Shown here: positions 15,322 to 24,402 of the stretch, piece by piece
Position numbering within the stretch: position 1 is the first letter of the stretch
Layout of the letters: each line of letters begins with the position of its first letter
Source of the DNA: an uncultured Bacteroides sp.
Lineage (GTDB): Bacteria > Bacteroidota > Bacteroidia > Bacteroidales > UBA932
DNA: 30,331 nucleotides
Direction of reading: 5' to 3'
NCBI GenBank assembly: GCA_900546925.1
Contig: UREV01000023.1
Coordinates: forward strand, 1 to 30,331
Notes under the pieces: model-generated
The model's database searches: none
What the model saw: only the letters and a program-made list of their open reading frames with translations
Told to the model about the DNA's origin: nothing
Made by a program: the position numbers and the translations under genes

Positions 15322-15888
15322 ATGTTGATAACGATTGCAAGACAATGCGGATGCCGCGCTCTTGACGTCGGTGAGATTCTCTCACGACATTATGGCATAC
15401 CGCTTTACACGAGGAAAAGCCTTATGGCAAAGGCTGCCGAGATGGGAATCTTGGATGAGATGACGAGCTTCTTCGAAGAAAGGCCTGTGGATGAAATCAT
15501 GTCTGCTATATCCGAATTGCCTTTCGAAAGAAGTGTAGTGAGAGAAAAATTCCGTAGCGCGTTCATGAAAATGATTGGTAATGAGGATTGTATAGTAATC
15601 GGACGTTGCGGTAATTTTATTTTCAAGGACAGAAAAGACCTCGTGACGGTGTTCTTACACGGCAGCCTTTCTGACAGGATTGCCAATGCTGCTGAGGAGG
15701 AGAATCTGAGCCTGTCCCAGGCGGAAGAGTTTGTTCACACGACTGATGACTGCCGTGTTTCATATCATAGTTTTTACACCGGACTTACGTGGGGATATGC
15801 ACCGGAGTATGACTTGTGCATTGACACGTGCCGTGTCGGGACCGAAAGGACGGCGGCGATAATCGAGGATTATATTTCGAAGTTATGA
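15322..15888 (+). CDS. Cytidylate-kinase-like protein
   Basis: 188 residues from ATG 15322; upstream in-frame codons overlap the -7 box and are excluded. MLITIARQCGC begins the P-loop-type fold of the cytidylate kinase-like family (PF13189), where the usual glycine-rich loop is less canonical. IVIGRCGNFIF and a basic/acidic lid region (FLHGSLSDRI) follow, as in NMP-kinase folds. True cytidylate kinase is usually a separate, larger gene, so this is better seen as a nucleotide-kinase relative of uncertain substrate. Its TGA overlaps the lrgA ATG (ATGA), which ties it translationally to the two membrane proteins. Confidence 0.85.
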   Translation: MLITIARQCGCRALDVGEILSRHYGIPLYTRKSLMAKAAEMGILDEMTSFFEERPVDEIMSAISELPFERSVVREKFRSAFMKMIGNEDCIVIGRCGNFIFKDRKDLVTVFLHGSLSDRIANAAEEENLSLSQAEEFVHTTDDCRVSYHSFYTGLTWGYAPEYDLCIDTCRVGTERTAAIIEDYISKL

Positions 15889-16238
15889 AGTTCGTCATTC
15901 AGTTTCTGATAATCATCGGATTTTCCTTCGCGGGCGAGTTCCTTCATTATGTGATTCCGCTCCCGATTCCCGCGAGTATCTATGGAATAGTGCTCCTGTT
16001 TGTCGCGCTCGAGTGCAAGTTGTTGAAGGTCAATGATGTCCGCGACGTGAGTTCGTTTCTTATCGCGGTGATGCCGATGATGTTTATCCCTGCGGCTGTG
16101 GGGCTGATCACATCATGGGATATTATCAGCGGTTCGCTTGTGAAGTATGTCGTGGTCACGTTTGTCACTACGTTTGTGGTGATGGGGGTTTCCGGTCTTG
16201 TTACGCAAGGTATTATTCGTAGAGGAAAGAGCAAATGA
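15885..16238 (+). CDS. lrgA: LrgA/CidA family membrane protein
   Basis: 117 residues with four hydrophobic segments. The start MKFVIQFLIIIGFSFAGEFLHYVIPLPIPASIYGIVLLF is the family hallmark (GE.L......P.P..I.G). LrgA/CidA proteins were described as holin- or antiholin-like regulators of murein hydrolase export; recent work on relatives points to pyruvate or other small-metabolite transport. I chose the ATG at 15885, which overlaps the kinase stop, and the earlier in-frame codons as part of the kinase gene. The stop overlaps the lrgB ATG. Confidence 0.9.
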   Translation: MKFVIQFLIIIGFSFAGEFLHYVIPLPIPASIYGIVLLFVALECKLLKVNDVRDVSSFLIAVMPMMFIPAAVGLITSWDIISGSLVKYVVVTFVTTFVVMGVSGLVTQGIIRRGKSK

Positions 16239-16927
16239 AAGAGTTGTTTATGGATTCAGTGTTCTTCGGGGTGCTGATCAGTTTGGGTTCATATTTTATC
16301 GGAGTATGGCTGAAGGAAAAGACCAGGTGGTCTCTGATGAATCCGCTGTTGATATCGATAATAATGGTGATCGTAATACTTCTCTGTACAGGAGTGAGTT
16401 ACGATTCCTATATGAAGGGGGCGAATTTCATCGGATATCTTCTTACTCCAGCGACGATTTGTCTTGCTGTTCCTTTGTATCAGCAGGTTGAGCTTTTGAA
16501 GAAGAATTATAAGGCTGTGGTAGCAGGAATCTGTTCAGGGGTTCTGTCCAGCATTCTGTCTGTAATAGCATTGGCCTTAACCTTCCATTTCGATCATGCT
16601 TCCTACGTCACTTTCCTCCCGAAATCCATCACGACAGCCATCGGCATCGGCGTGACGGAGGAGCTGGGCGGCTATGTTCCGGTAACGGTGGTGGTAATCA
16701 TCATAACGGGTGTCATAGGTAATATTTTCGCAGAGAAGTTCCTGAAACTCATGCATATAGAAGAGCCGATCGCGAAAGGTATAGCCATAGGTTCGTCATC
16801 TCACGCGATAGGAACGACCAAAGCCATGGAAATGGGCGCCATAGAAGGCGCGATGAGCAGTCTCTCTATAGTCGTCAGCGGAATAATCACCGTCTTCGCG
16901 GCGTCACTCTTCGCTGGGGTGATATAG
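16235..16927 (+). CDS. lrgB: LrgB/CidB family membrane protein
   Basis: 230 residues, six or so membrane segments. LPKSITTAIGIGVTEELGG and IAIGSSSHAIGTTKAMEMGAIEGAMSSL are strong LrgB signatures. It pairs with LrgA; in plants the two domains are fused and carry glycolate/glycerate, while in firmicutes they influence lysis and pyruvate handling. It is translationally coupled to lrgA by ATGA. The last chromosomal gene before the integrated element. Confidence 0.92.
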   Translation: MKELFMDSVFFGVLISLGSYFIGVWLKEKTRWSLMNPLLISIIMVIVILLCTGVSYDSYMKGANFIGYLLTPATICLAVPLYQQVELLKKNYKAVVAGICSGVLSSILSVIALALTFHFDHASYVTFLPKSITTAIGIGVTEELGGYVPVTVVVIIITGVIGNIFAEKFLKLMHIEEPIAKGIAIGSSSHAIGTTKAMEMGAIEGAMSSLSIVVSGIITVFAASLFAGVI

Positions 16928-17118
16928 TCCATTATGAACTTTTAGTGGAGATGGGCGGACTATAACCCCACTATCTTTATAATCACTTAAAATAACCTTA
17001 CAGCCTAATACACAATACATTAGCGTTTTATATAGTATAGTGCGATTTATTAGGATTTATCAAAATTTGTGTATAAATTTGTGTATAGAAATTTGGTAAC
17101 CCTATAGTCGCTTATTCT
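16923..17118. other. Probable element junction and recombinase-binding region
   Basis: This gap separates lrgB from the integrase and should contain the left attachment site; the exact core cannot be fixed without the right end. An inverted repeat TATAGTCC/GGACTATA (16923-16930, 16957-16964) overlaps an alternative TAGTGG/CCACTA pair (16943-16948, 16968-16973). Two perfect tandem copies of AAATTTGTGTAT (17063-17074, 17075-17086) plus a partial third (17089-17096) look like arm-type or regulatory binding sites. Confidence 0.5.
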
Positions 17119-18477
17119 ATGTCAGTAAAGTTTTACCTCGTACCAAAACCACTCAAAACCGGCGAATACCCCGTCAGGGTATCCATCAATGTCAAGAAAG
17201 TCCGTTACATCACCACTCTAGGTTTCTCCGTAGACTTCGACGCCTGGCTTCCTAACGATAAGAGTGCATCCAAAAAGAAGACTACCAACTTTATCAGGAG
17301 TAAATATAAGAACAATTCGGGGATGTCAGCCGAAAGAATGAACACAATCATCAAGACGGTTGACGCTCACTTCTCCGAATATGAGAACGATTTGAGGTCT
17401 GCGGTTCCCACTGTTGATGACCTCCGCGCCGAGCTGCAGAAAGCACTGGGCAGAGACGAGCAGCCGGCAGAGGTCAAGAAAGCCCCAAAGGCTCCGTCAA
17501 TATATGAACGACTTGAGGAATTCATAAAAGACCAGGGGGCGGTCAGTCAGTGGGCATACGCCACCCATCAGACTTGGAAAACTTTCTCCCATCACCTCGA
17601 ACACTTCGGTCCGAGGGTCAAGTTCGAAGATTTCGATGAAGCAGGCCTCAACCGCTTTATCCGCTTCCTTCGCGTAACAGAAAACCTTGAAGAAAAGACA
17701 GTCTTGAAGCAGTACTCTCAGCTCAAATGGTTCGTCACCTGGGCTTTACGCAAAGGCTACACCAAGCAAGACTACATCTTAAAATACAAGGTCAAGTTCA
17801 AGATAGTGCAGAAGCCCGTCATATTCCTGACGAAAGAAGAACTGCTTAAAGTCTATAACTACGAGATTCCGGCAAACCAGACCATAGTGAAACTTCACAC
17901 ATTCGATGGCCGGGAATACGAGAAGAGAGTTATCGAGGCCGGTGCCATTGCCAAGACCAGAGACCTCTTCTGCTTCTGTGCCTTCACATCCCTGCGCTAC
18001 TCCGATATGGCAAAACTCAAGCGCACCGACATTTCAGAAGGCAAGATCTACATCACCACCAAGAAGACCAATGACCGCCTGCCAATTGAGCTCAACTCCT
18101 TCGCCCAAGCCATACTTGACAAATACAAAGATTGTCAGTTCCCAGGTGGTCTCGCTCTCCCAGTCATCAGCAATCAAAAGATGAACTACTACCTGAAGGA
18201 CCTCTGCGAACTATGCGAGATAAACGACCCCGTCACGAAAGTATTCTTCCGTGCCGGACAGCGGATCGAGGAAACCTTGCCGAAATACGAATACATCGGC
18301 ACTCACGCAGGCCGCCGCACCTTCATCTGCTTCGCCCTCTCCTCAGGCATCCCTCCTCAGGTCGTGATGAAATGGACCGGTCACTCCGACTACAAGGCAA
18401 TGAAGCCCTACATTGACATAGCCGAGAAGACGAAAGCCGAACAGATGGCGATATTTGAGAAAGGATTAATGGGATAG
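17119..18477 (+). CDS. Tyrosine recombinase (integrase)
   Basis: 452 residues, complete. The N-terminus (FYLVPKPLKTGEYPVRVSINVKKVRYITTLGF) is an arm-DNA-binding domain of the Bacteroidetes type, followed by a SAM-like core-binding domain (about residues 125-215). The catalytic domain has Arg293 (TSLRYSD), the strand lysine (TTKKTND), His396-x-x-Arg399 (THAGRR), His422 (TGHSD) and nucleophile Tyr431 (KPYIDI). All catalytic residues are present, so it should be active in integration and excision. Its position right after lrgB and before the DUF3853/primase module matches the Bacteroides mobilizable element layout. Confidence 0.95.
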   Translation: MSVKFYLVPKPLKTGEYPVRVSINVKKVRYITTLGFSVDFDAWLPNDKSASKKKTTNFIRSKYKNNSGMSAERMNTIIKTVDAHFSEYENDLRSAVPTVDDLRAELQKALGRDEQPAEVKKAPKAPSIYERLEEFIKDQGAVSQWAYATHQTWKTFSHHLEHFGPRVKFEDFDEAGLNRFIRFLRVTENLEEKTVLKQYSQLKWFVTWALRKGYTKQDYILKYKVKFKIVQKPVIFLTKEELLKVYNYEIPANQTIVKLHTFDGREYEKRVIEAGAIAKTRDLFCFCAFTSLRYSDMAKLKRTDISEGKIYITTKKTNDRLPIELNSFAQAILDKYKDCQFPGGLALPVISNQKMNYYLKDLCELCEINDPVTKVFFRAGQRIEETLPKYEYIGTHAGRRTFICFALSSGIPPQVVMKWTGHSDYKAMKPYIDIAEKTKAEQMAIFEKGLMG

Positions 18478-18542
18478 GGACACCTATTTTCCATAGCAAC
18501 AATTCATTAGCCATTATCGAACTGTTGTACTCTACATACATC

Positions 18543-18584
18543 TTAATTGCGTCTTGTTGAAAATTATGCACAAGACGCAATTAA
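18543..18584. repeat. Perfect 14-bp inverted repeat after the integrase
   Basis: TTAATTGCGTCTTG at 18543-18556 and CAAGACGCAATTAA at 18571-18584 are exact reverse complements with a 14-bp spacer. No T run follows on either strand, so it is not a textbook terminator. It may be a protein-binding site or transfer-related structure. Confidence 0.65.
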
Positions 18585-18625
18585 CCAGTTGAATATAAAC
18601 CACAATCTTTAAAAGAGAAAAGCAT

Positions 18626-20866
18626 ATGGAATCAATAAAAGACCATAACAGGAACCATATAATTCTTCATTGGCTCCTTAAAACAATTATCATTTCAGTG
18701 GTCTTGACTTTGTTTGCAGACACCCTTGTCATAATAGTCAATAAGACAGAACCTCTTTCGTTTTATATCCCTGTTTGGCGGAGAATTTTAATAGACTGCA
18801 TATTTCCTGTCGTATACTTTGTTTGGTCCGGCATTGATTTAAACAAACAACTCGCAAAATACGACAAACAGGTTGCTATTCAACACAAATCTCAAGAACC
18901 ACAAAATATTAGTCGCGAAGAAAAATTGGAAAAATATAGAAGCAAGGAGCCTATCGATTATCTTGAAGAACAAGCTGAAATATTCAGAATAGCCGTTATC
19001 AATGAGCAGAGCACTTTAGATATTGATTGGGATTATCTGAACGGGGAGAACAAAGAGAGGTTTACAAAGGAACTTGCCTCATTAAAAAATTTGGATGAGG
19101 AAAAGTATCAGAGAACAATATTGTATATCTGGGATAGACTTATTTCGACCTATAACAAAATTCAAGAGTATATTGAAGGCCTTGAAGATCAGAGGTCAAA
19201 AGAATACTGCGCTATGTTAACAATTGAACAACTGGTGTTCAGTTATCTTGCTGCAGCATATTTCAATTCCACTTTTAAAGATCCGAAGTTCTGCTATAGA
19301 ACAATCTTGAACAAAATAGGGAAAGAGATTCAAGGAAATAATGGTACTGACCTTATAAGAAGATCCGCTGATTACTGCGGCATATCAGAGTCATTGATGC
19401 TGAGATATAGAAATGACCAATGCGTCAAATGCTCGGTCCGAGGATGTATGGGGCGCGTTGATGAAACACATGGAATTCTTGAATTGGTCGGTCCTTATTG
19501 TGATGACACAATCTTTGAAGATAATAGTGAACAACAGATTCATAATGAATTGATTCCAGTTCAAAAGAACGCATTGGAGTATTTCAAAACTAAATATGGT
19601 GAAGAATATGCCGGGAAATATGTTCATTCAGTAATAGCCATGATGGGATATTATCCTGAAATGACTTTCAGAAAGCTTAAGGAACCCTGGGAATGGTGCA
19701 AAGAAATATACTCTATGCCCTTTGATTTCAAATGGCAAACAGAAGATGAAGAACCGCTTATAGAATTGATATTCGAGAAGATAAAACAGGTAAAGGATGA
19801 TGAGAAAGAGTTGGAAGCCGTTGTGTTTTCTCTCATTAGCCCATTTGACGGAATTTGCCATTCGCTGTTTCCAAAAGCTAACGACAAAATGTATGTAAAC
19901 GGCGCCATCGCACTGCATACCTATTCTATTGATGACAGCTCTTCATTGGATGAATTTAAGGAAAAGTGGGTACAATCCATTGAGGAAACAAAGAGAATAT
20001 CAAAGGAGCAGGACCTACCCGAATTAGGAAATATATGGGTGTTGGACCATGCAATTCGAGAAAAGAGAGGAATAGTAGGACTCGCTTTTGGCAATTCAGA
20101 TATCACTAAAATTAGCGACATATTTGAGGAATTGCATTTTTATGCTACAATACTAGAGGCGGCATTGCTGAGGTATGGCATTAGTCGTGACATCTTCAGC
20201 TATATGCGTAACTCCAATGTGTTTTTGACAGATTATATTAGTGAATCGGAAATTGGCGCTGTAATGGATATGAATGACGATCAGGTTTCTACTTTGGTGG
20301 CTCGCTACGGACATACACTCTCAGCGACATCTGAAGATGTCTTTACCATTGCAATCGAAAATTTTGAACCAGACAGAAAAATTGATACAAGTTCGATTAA
20401 ACAATCAAAATTAAAACAGCATATTCAAGATTTATTAGAAAGTATTGATGGAGAAATCGTTGTAGCGAAAGAACCAACGGAGGAGGACAATACAGTTACT
20501 AATGAGCATAAAGCACAAAACAATCAATCGCTGGATTCAGGCATCAACGATAGTAATAATATAAATAATGTTGTGATTACAAAAGAGTTAGATAATTACC
20601 TTTCCGCTTTTGCTCAGGAGGGATATCTTGACCAGAACTACCATTGGATTCGCGTAAAAGGACACACCATATACCATGCTGGATGGATGGCAAGGGTGAT
20701 TAAGTCGAATGTTCCTGATATTACATACGGGAGAATTGAGAGTATTATAGGGTGTACAGGTTTGACCGATGCTGCTTCTAAGTGTGCAACACAAGGTAAA
20801 ACAACAAAAATTGCAGAAATAGAAAAGGTTTGCATAGCACATGGTCTATCTAAAAAAACCTGTTAG
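18626..20866 (+). CDS. Membrane-anchored cargo protein of unknown function
   Basis: 746 residues; I recognise no family. Two hydrophobic helices (about residues 11-37 and 53-70) anchor a large cytoplasmic, mostly helical, charged body. Around residue 270, CVKCSVRGCMGR with a later PYCDD could bind a metal. A low-complexity Asn/Ser/Asp linker (about 620-650) precedes a distinct C-terminal domain of about 95 residues (YHWIRVKGHTIYHAGWMARVI then GRIESIIGCTGLTDAASKC). The gene is clearly more AT-rich than the module after it, which implies separate acquisition. Its place between integrase and replication genes is typical of cargo, possibly defence or signalling, but that is inference. Confidence 0.75.
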   Translation: MESIKDHNRNHIILHWLLKTIIISVVLTLFADTLVIIVNKTEPLSFYIPVWRRILIDCIFPVVYFVWSGIDLNKQLAKYDKQVAIQHKSQEPQNISREEKLEKYRSKEPIDYLEEQAEIFRIAVINEQSTLDIDWDYLNGENKERFTKELASLKNLDEEKYQRTILYIWDRLISTYNKIQEYIEGLEDQRSKEYCAMLTIEQLVFSYLAAAYFNSTFKDPKFCYRTILNKIGKEIQGNNGTDLIRRSADYCGISESLMLRYRNDQCVKCSVRGCMGRVDETHGILELVGPYCDDTIFEDNSEQQIHNELIPVQKNALEYFKTKYGEEYAGKYVHSVIAMMGYYPEMTFRKLKEPWEWCKEIYSMPFDFKWQTEDEEPLIELIFEKIKQVKDDEKELEAVVFSLISPFDGICHSLFPKANDKMYVNGAIALHTYSIDDSSSLDEFKEKWVQSIEETKRISKEQDLPELGNIWVLDHAIREKRGIVGLAFGNSDITKISDIFEELHFYATILEAALLRYGISRDIFSYMRNSNVFLTDYISESEIGAVMDMNDDQVSTLVARYGHTLSATSEDVFTIAIENFEPDRKIDTSSIKQSKLKQHIQDLLESIDGEIVVAKEPTEEDNTVTNEHKAQNNQSLDSGINDSNNINNVVITKELDNYLSAFAQEGYLDQNYHWIRVKGHTIYHAGWMARVIKSNVPDITYGRIESIIGCTGLTDAASKCATQGKTTKIAEIEKVCIAHGLSKKTC

Positions 20867-20896
20867 AACAACATAGAAACGCATATATGCGTATTT

Positions 20897-20941
20897 GCCG
20901 CCTTGTGTAGTCTTATTTGTAGACAAACATAGGCGGCTTCT
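20897..20941 (+). terminator. Terminator after the cargo gene
   Basis: GCCGCCT at 20897-20903 pairs with AGGCGGC at 20931-20937, with partial inner pairing (AGTCT with AGAC), followed by TTCTTT. It separates the AT-rich cargo gene from the replication module. Confidence 0.6.
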
Positions 20942-21078
20942 TTACTCTATTATATCCAACTTGCAGTCGCGAACCAAGAAGGAGGATTGACGCTAAATTC
21001 TTGGGGATAGCGATGGGCAGGCTGGGGCTGATCGTCAACTGTCTCCGAATGCCTTCACTTAATACCAATAAAAAAGAT

Positions 21079-21378
21079 ATGATAGGTATAAGTGAGGAGC
21101 CACTCTACGCTCTGACAGTAGAGCAATTCACACAACTTCTCGATGACCGCATTGCGGCGGCATTGGGTACTAATAACAAGGTTATCTCTGTGGATAAGCC
21201 TTCCGGCAACTATGTCTATGGTCTCAGAGGCATCCAGCAACTCTTTGGAGTCAGCCACAAGACTGCACAGGAATACAAGGACACATTCCTACGCCCAGCA
21301 GTAATGCAGAACGGGCGCAAGATCGTGGTTGATGCAGACCTGGCAATGGAACTCTTTAACAAAAAGAAGACATTATGA
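21079..21378 (+). CDS. DUF3853 family protein
   Basis: 99 residues from ATG 21079, which gives the usual DUF3853 length; the 26 upstream in-frame codons look non-coding. The N-terminus is an amphipathic helix (LYALTVEQFTQLLDDRIAAAL). The C-terminal half (YGLRGIQQLFGVSHKTAQEYKDTFLRPAVMQNGRKIVVDADLAMELF) reads as a small winged-helix of the excisionase/MerR type. Such proteins sit downstream of integrases in Bacteroides mobilizable elements and are likely DNA-binding regulators of excision. Its TGA overlaps the next ATG. Confidence 0.85.
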   Translation: MIGISEEPLYALTVEQFTQLLDDRIAAALGTNNKVISVDKPSGNYVYGLRGIQQLFGVSHKTAQEYKDTFLRPAVMQNGRKIVVDADLAMELFNKKKTL

Positions 21379-21593
21379 GCCAGCCAAAACACATTAGCGA
21401 AATCATGCACCAGCTCGTTCTGAACAACCCCAACGACCCCTGGGCAAAGATTCTTCGCCGCTGTCCATTCATACAGCGCGAGATGATCAAGAAAGGCTAT
21501 ATGTCACTCGATGACCTTTCAGATGAGGAACTCGACACACTTATCGAGTTCGACTGTGCAAACCCGGAAGAAAAGGAGGCAGACAATGACTAA
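21375..21593 (+). CDS. Small element protein of unknown function
   Basis: 72 residues, acidic at the C-terminus. MHQLVLNNPNDPWAKILRRCPFIQREMIKKGYMSLDDLSDEEL reads as two or three helices; I know no named domain. It overlaps the DUF3853 gene by 4 bp (ATGA) and the VirE-N gene by 8 bp, so it belongs to a translationally coupled operon. The strong coupling and good codon use make it a real gene despite its size. Confidence 0.75.
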   Translation: MSQPKHISEIMHQLVLNNPNDPWAKILRRCPFIQREMIKKGYMSLDDLSDEELDTLIEFDCANPEEKEADND

Positions 21594-22608
21594 AGACTAC
21601 CTCCTCTCCAAGACCCTCTACGGTGTGGACATCATAACCCACATCGTCCGCCTTGAGTACCCCGACCACATCACCCATATCAAAGGTGATGACTGCGGAG
21701 AAGCACCCGACCCCATCCATCGTGACGGCACAATCATCACCATCACAGTGGAGAAGACTTTCACCCCCGGAGCTCAGCTGCCCAGCCGCTGCGCAAAGGC
21801 TCACTTCCTTGACGGCACAATCCCAGACTGCGATGCCATCGAGTTTGCAATGCTTTACTTCCAGAGCAAAGGCACTCCTAAAACCGAGGAAGAAACCATC
21901 GCAACTCTCGCTGCCGACCTCTACATCAAAGAGCCTCGCAGCATCCGAAAAGAGCCGGAAGACGATAAAAAAGGACACGAGGACAAAAATGTCACAGTGT
22001 CACACTCAATGCCTCCTGCTCCCAAGATGAGTTTCTATAGAAGACCCGTCAAGAACACCAAACCTTGCCGTGAAGCCAGCCCTCAGGACATCTTCAAGTA
22101 CCTCATCAGCGACTATGCAAAAGCAACTACGGAGCGTTGCAGAGCCATCAAGGACCAGAAAGAGCGCAGCAAGTTCAAGGCATTCAACCTCGACTACATC
22201 ACTCCCGGAGGCATCTTCCGCAGCCGAAACGAAAAGGACATAGTCAGGGAAAGCGGCTACATCGTCATCGACTTCGACCACATCCCTGACCCTGATGGTC
22301 TGATCGTCAAACTGGCGAAAGACGACAACTTCGAAACGGTCCTCGCCTTCCGCAGCCCTTCCGGAGACGGAGTCAAATGGATAGTCTCACGCCCGACACT
22401 GCTCCTCAAAGAGGATGGCAAACCCTACTCACATACGGAGTTCTTCACCATCCTCTCCAACTACGCACGAAAGTATTACGGAGTGGAAGCAGACCCATCC
22501 GGCAAAGACATATGCCGAGCCTGTTTCCTTCCACACGACCCCAACGCATTTCTTAATCCGCTATACTTAGAAGACAACTTTACATATGACATCACAAGAT
22601 TTTTATAA
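21586..22608 (+). CDS. VirE-N domain (BT4734-like) protein
   Basis: 340 residues from ATG 21586, inside the end of the previous gene. The first 120 residues are unassigned. The second half (FKAFNLDYITPGGIFRSRNEKDI then GYIVIDFDHI and FRSPSGDGVKWIV) is the BT4734/VirE-N domain, related to primase-type folds, with the acidic DFD that such enzymes use. In Bacteroides elements it pairs with a DUF3987 protein, and together they resemble primase plus helicase for element replication. It overlaps the next gene by 23 bp. Confidence 0.88.
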   Translation: MTKDYLLSKTLYGVDIITHIVRLEYPDHITHIKGDDCGEAPDPIHRDGTIITITVEKTFTPGAQLPSRCAKAHFLDGTIPDCDAIEFAMLYFQSKGTPKTEEETIATLAADLYIKEPRSIRKEPEDDKKGHEDKNVTVSHSMPPAPKMSFYRRPVKNTKPCREASPQDIFKYLISDYAKATTERCRAIKDQKERSKFKAFNLDYITPGGIFRSRNEKDIVRESGYIVIDFDHIPDPDGLIVKLAKDDNFETVLAFRSPSGDGVKWIVSRPTLLLKEDGKPYSHTEFFTILSNYARKYYGVEADPSGKDICRACFLPHDPNAFLNPLYLEDNFTYDITRFL

Positions 22609-24376
22609 TGACCTTCTTAACGAAGTCAAGCAGCAACCTCAGCCGGCAAGGCCGGCAGTGGCTACAACCAACACGTCAGATTCCGACAGAGTGCAAGAAC
22701 TCATCACCCTGCTTCATCAGTCAGGAACAGACATTACCAACGGCTACAACGACTGGCTAAAGGTGGGCTTCGCTCTCGCCGGTGCCTTCGGTGAGAGCGG
22801 TCGGTCCTACTTCCACGACATCAGCTCCATCTACAGTAGATACGATGCCCGGGAAGCCGACAAAAAGTACGACGAATGCCTCCGCTCAGAGAATGGACGT
22901 ACTGACATCTCAACGCTCTTCTATCTGGCAAAGCAGGCCGGAGTGTCACTCCCCAAACACCAATACACGCCGTCCCAAGCCCCAAAGGGACACAGTGACA
23001 AAAATGTCCCCGTGTCACTTTGGACCGAAGAAGACGAAGAAGGAATGCCGAGCTTGCCTCTCTTCCCATCCACCGTGTACGACAATCTGCCATCCCTGCT
23101 CCAGTCTGTTGTCGCAAACCTCAACATCAGTCAGGAGAAAGACCTCGTACTAATTGGCTCCATCGTCACGCTCTCATCAGCCATTCTCCCTATGCAGACC
23201 AGGTACTTCGGCAAGACAATCTATCCGAACATCTACCTCTTTGTACCTGGCCCAGCAGGAGCAGGCAAAGGCCGTCTCGACTTCTGCTTCCGCCTCGTGA
23301 AACCCATCCATAAGGCAAAGCTCGACCGCTGGCTAGCAGCCAAAGAAGAGTACCGCAAGGAATATGCACGCTACAAGCGACAGAAGAAAGGAGAAAACAT
23401 CGATCCACCGGTAAAACCTCCAATCGAACTGCTACGCATCCCGGCCAACAGCAGTGCCACGTCATTTGCCCAGGCAATGGCCGACAACGGCAACCTTCTT
23501 CTCTTCGAGACAGAGGGTGACACTGTGGTCAACACCTTCAACAGCGACTTCGGCAACTACTCCGACTCCTTCCGAAAAGCCTTTGCCCACGAATCCTTCG
23601 GCTACCTCCGAAGAGGCGATGACGGCGAGGAAAAGGAGATAGAAACGCCTCGACTCACAACAGTCCTTTCCGGCACTCCCGAGCAGGTCAAATCCCTCAT
23701 CAAGGATGCCGAAAACGGCCTCCTCAGCCGCTTTCTGTTCTACTGTATCAACGCCACCCCGGAATGGCTTGACGGCTTTGACGGTTACGGAGAAGATAGC
23801 TCCCTTGAAGAAGAGTTCGACCAACTTGGCCAACGCTTCGAAGCATTCACGAAAGTGCTCGAGGAACGTTCAAAGGTTATGTTCCGCCTCTCAATGGTCC
23901 AGCAGCAGAAGTTCAACGACTACTTCAAGACCGAGAAAGACCGAATGCAGGAACTCAACGGAGACCTCTACTCCGCAAGTTCCCATCGTCTCGCCTGGGG
24001 CTTCCTCCGCATCGCAATGGTCCTCACCACTCTTCGAATGATGGACACAGGCAGATTCGCAGACACGGTAGAGTGTGCCGATGAAGATTTTGAGACCACG
24101 ATTGGAATCATCAGCACATTGAGCCACCACAACGACTATATCTTCAATGTACTGAACAAAGAGCGTCCTGAAGGGATTGCGACTGCCGACTCCTACAGTG
24201 CAGCCACCCGCACAGTCATTCTCGATTCCCTTCCCGGTCAGTTCACCACGGATGATATGAAGGCTATTGCCGTCAAGGTGGGCAAGACCCTTCGCACCGT
24301 CCGACGTCAGATCAAACGGGCCATAGAATCAGGTGAAGTACAGATGATTCGGGCTGGGGAGTATAGGAAGTTGTAG
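22586..24376 (+). CDS. DUF3987 protein with PriCT-2-like N-terminus
   Basis: 596 residues. Residues about 30-115 (DRVQELITLLHQSG then YNDWLKVGFALAGAFGE and LAKQAGV) match primase C-terminal type 2 domains. DUF3987 follows, with a P-loop GPAGAGKG (residues 222-229, Lys228) and a later acidic motif in NLLLFETEGD, as in helicase-like ATPases. The C-terminal tail (FTTDDMKAIAVKVGKTLRTVRRQIKRAIESGEV) is a winged helix for DNA binding. With the VirE-N protein it should drive replication or stabilise the excised element. Compared with NBU-type elements, a relaxase gene would be expected next but is absent here. Confidence 0.88.
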   Translation: MTSQDFYNDLLNEVKQQPQPARPAVATTNTSDSDRVQELITLLHQSGTDITNGYNDWLKVGFALAGAFGESGRSYFHDISSIYSRYDAREADKKYDECLRSENGRTDISTLFYLAKQAGVSLPKHQYTPSQAPKGHSDKNVPVSLWTEEDEEGMPSLPLFPSTVYDNLPSLLQSVVANLNISQEKDLVLIGSIVTLSSAILPMQTRYFGKTIYPNIYLFVPGPAGAGKGRLDFCFRLVKPIHKAKLDRWLAAKEEYRKEYARYKRQKKGENIDPPVKPPIELLRIPANSSATSFAQAMADNGNLLLFETEGDTVVNTFNSDFGNYSDSFRKAFAHESFGYLRRGDDGEEKEIETPRLTTVLSGTPEQVKSLIKDAENGLLSRFLFYCINATPEWLDGFDGYGEDSSLEEEFDQLGQRFEAFTKVLEERSKVMFRLSMVQQQKFNDYFKTEKDRMQELNGDLYSASSHRLAWGFLRIAMVLTTLRMMDTGRFADTVECADEDFETTIGIISTLSHHNDYIFNVLNKERPEGIATADSYSAATRTVILDSLPGQFTTDDMKAIAVKVGKTLRTVRRQIKRAIESGEVQMIRAGEYRKL

Positions 24377-24402
24377 AATTGGCCTTTTCTACTGTTATTC
24401 AT

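Noticed and set aside
17063..17096. Possible CRISPR-like repeats
   Set aside because: Units are 12 bp and contiguous without spacers; better explained as protein-binding sites beside the integrase.
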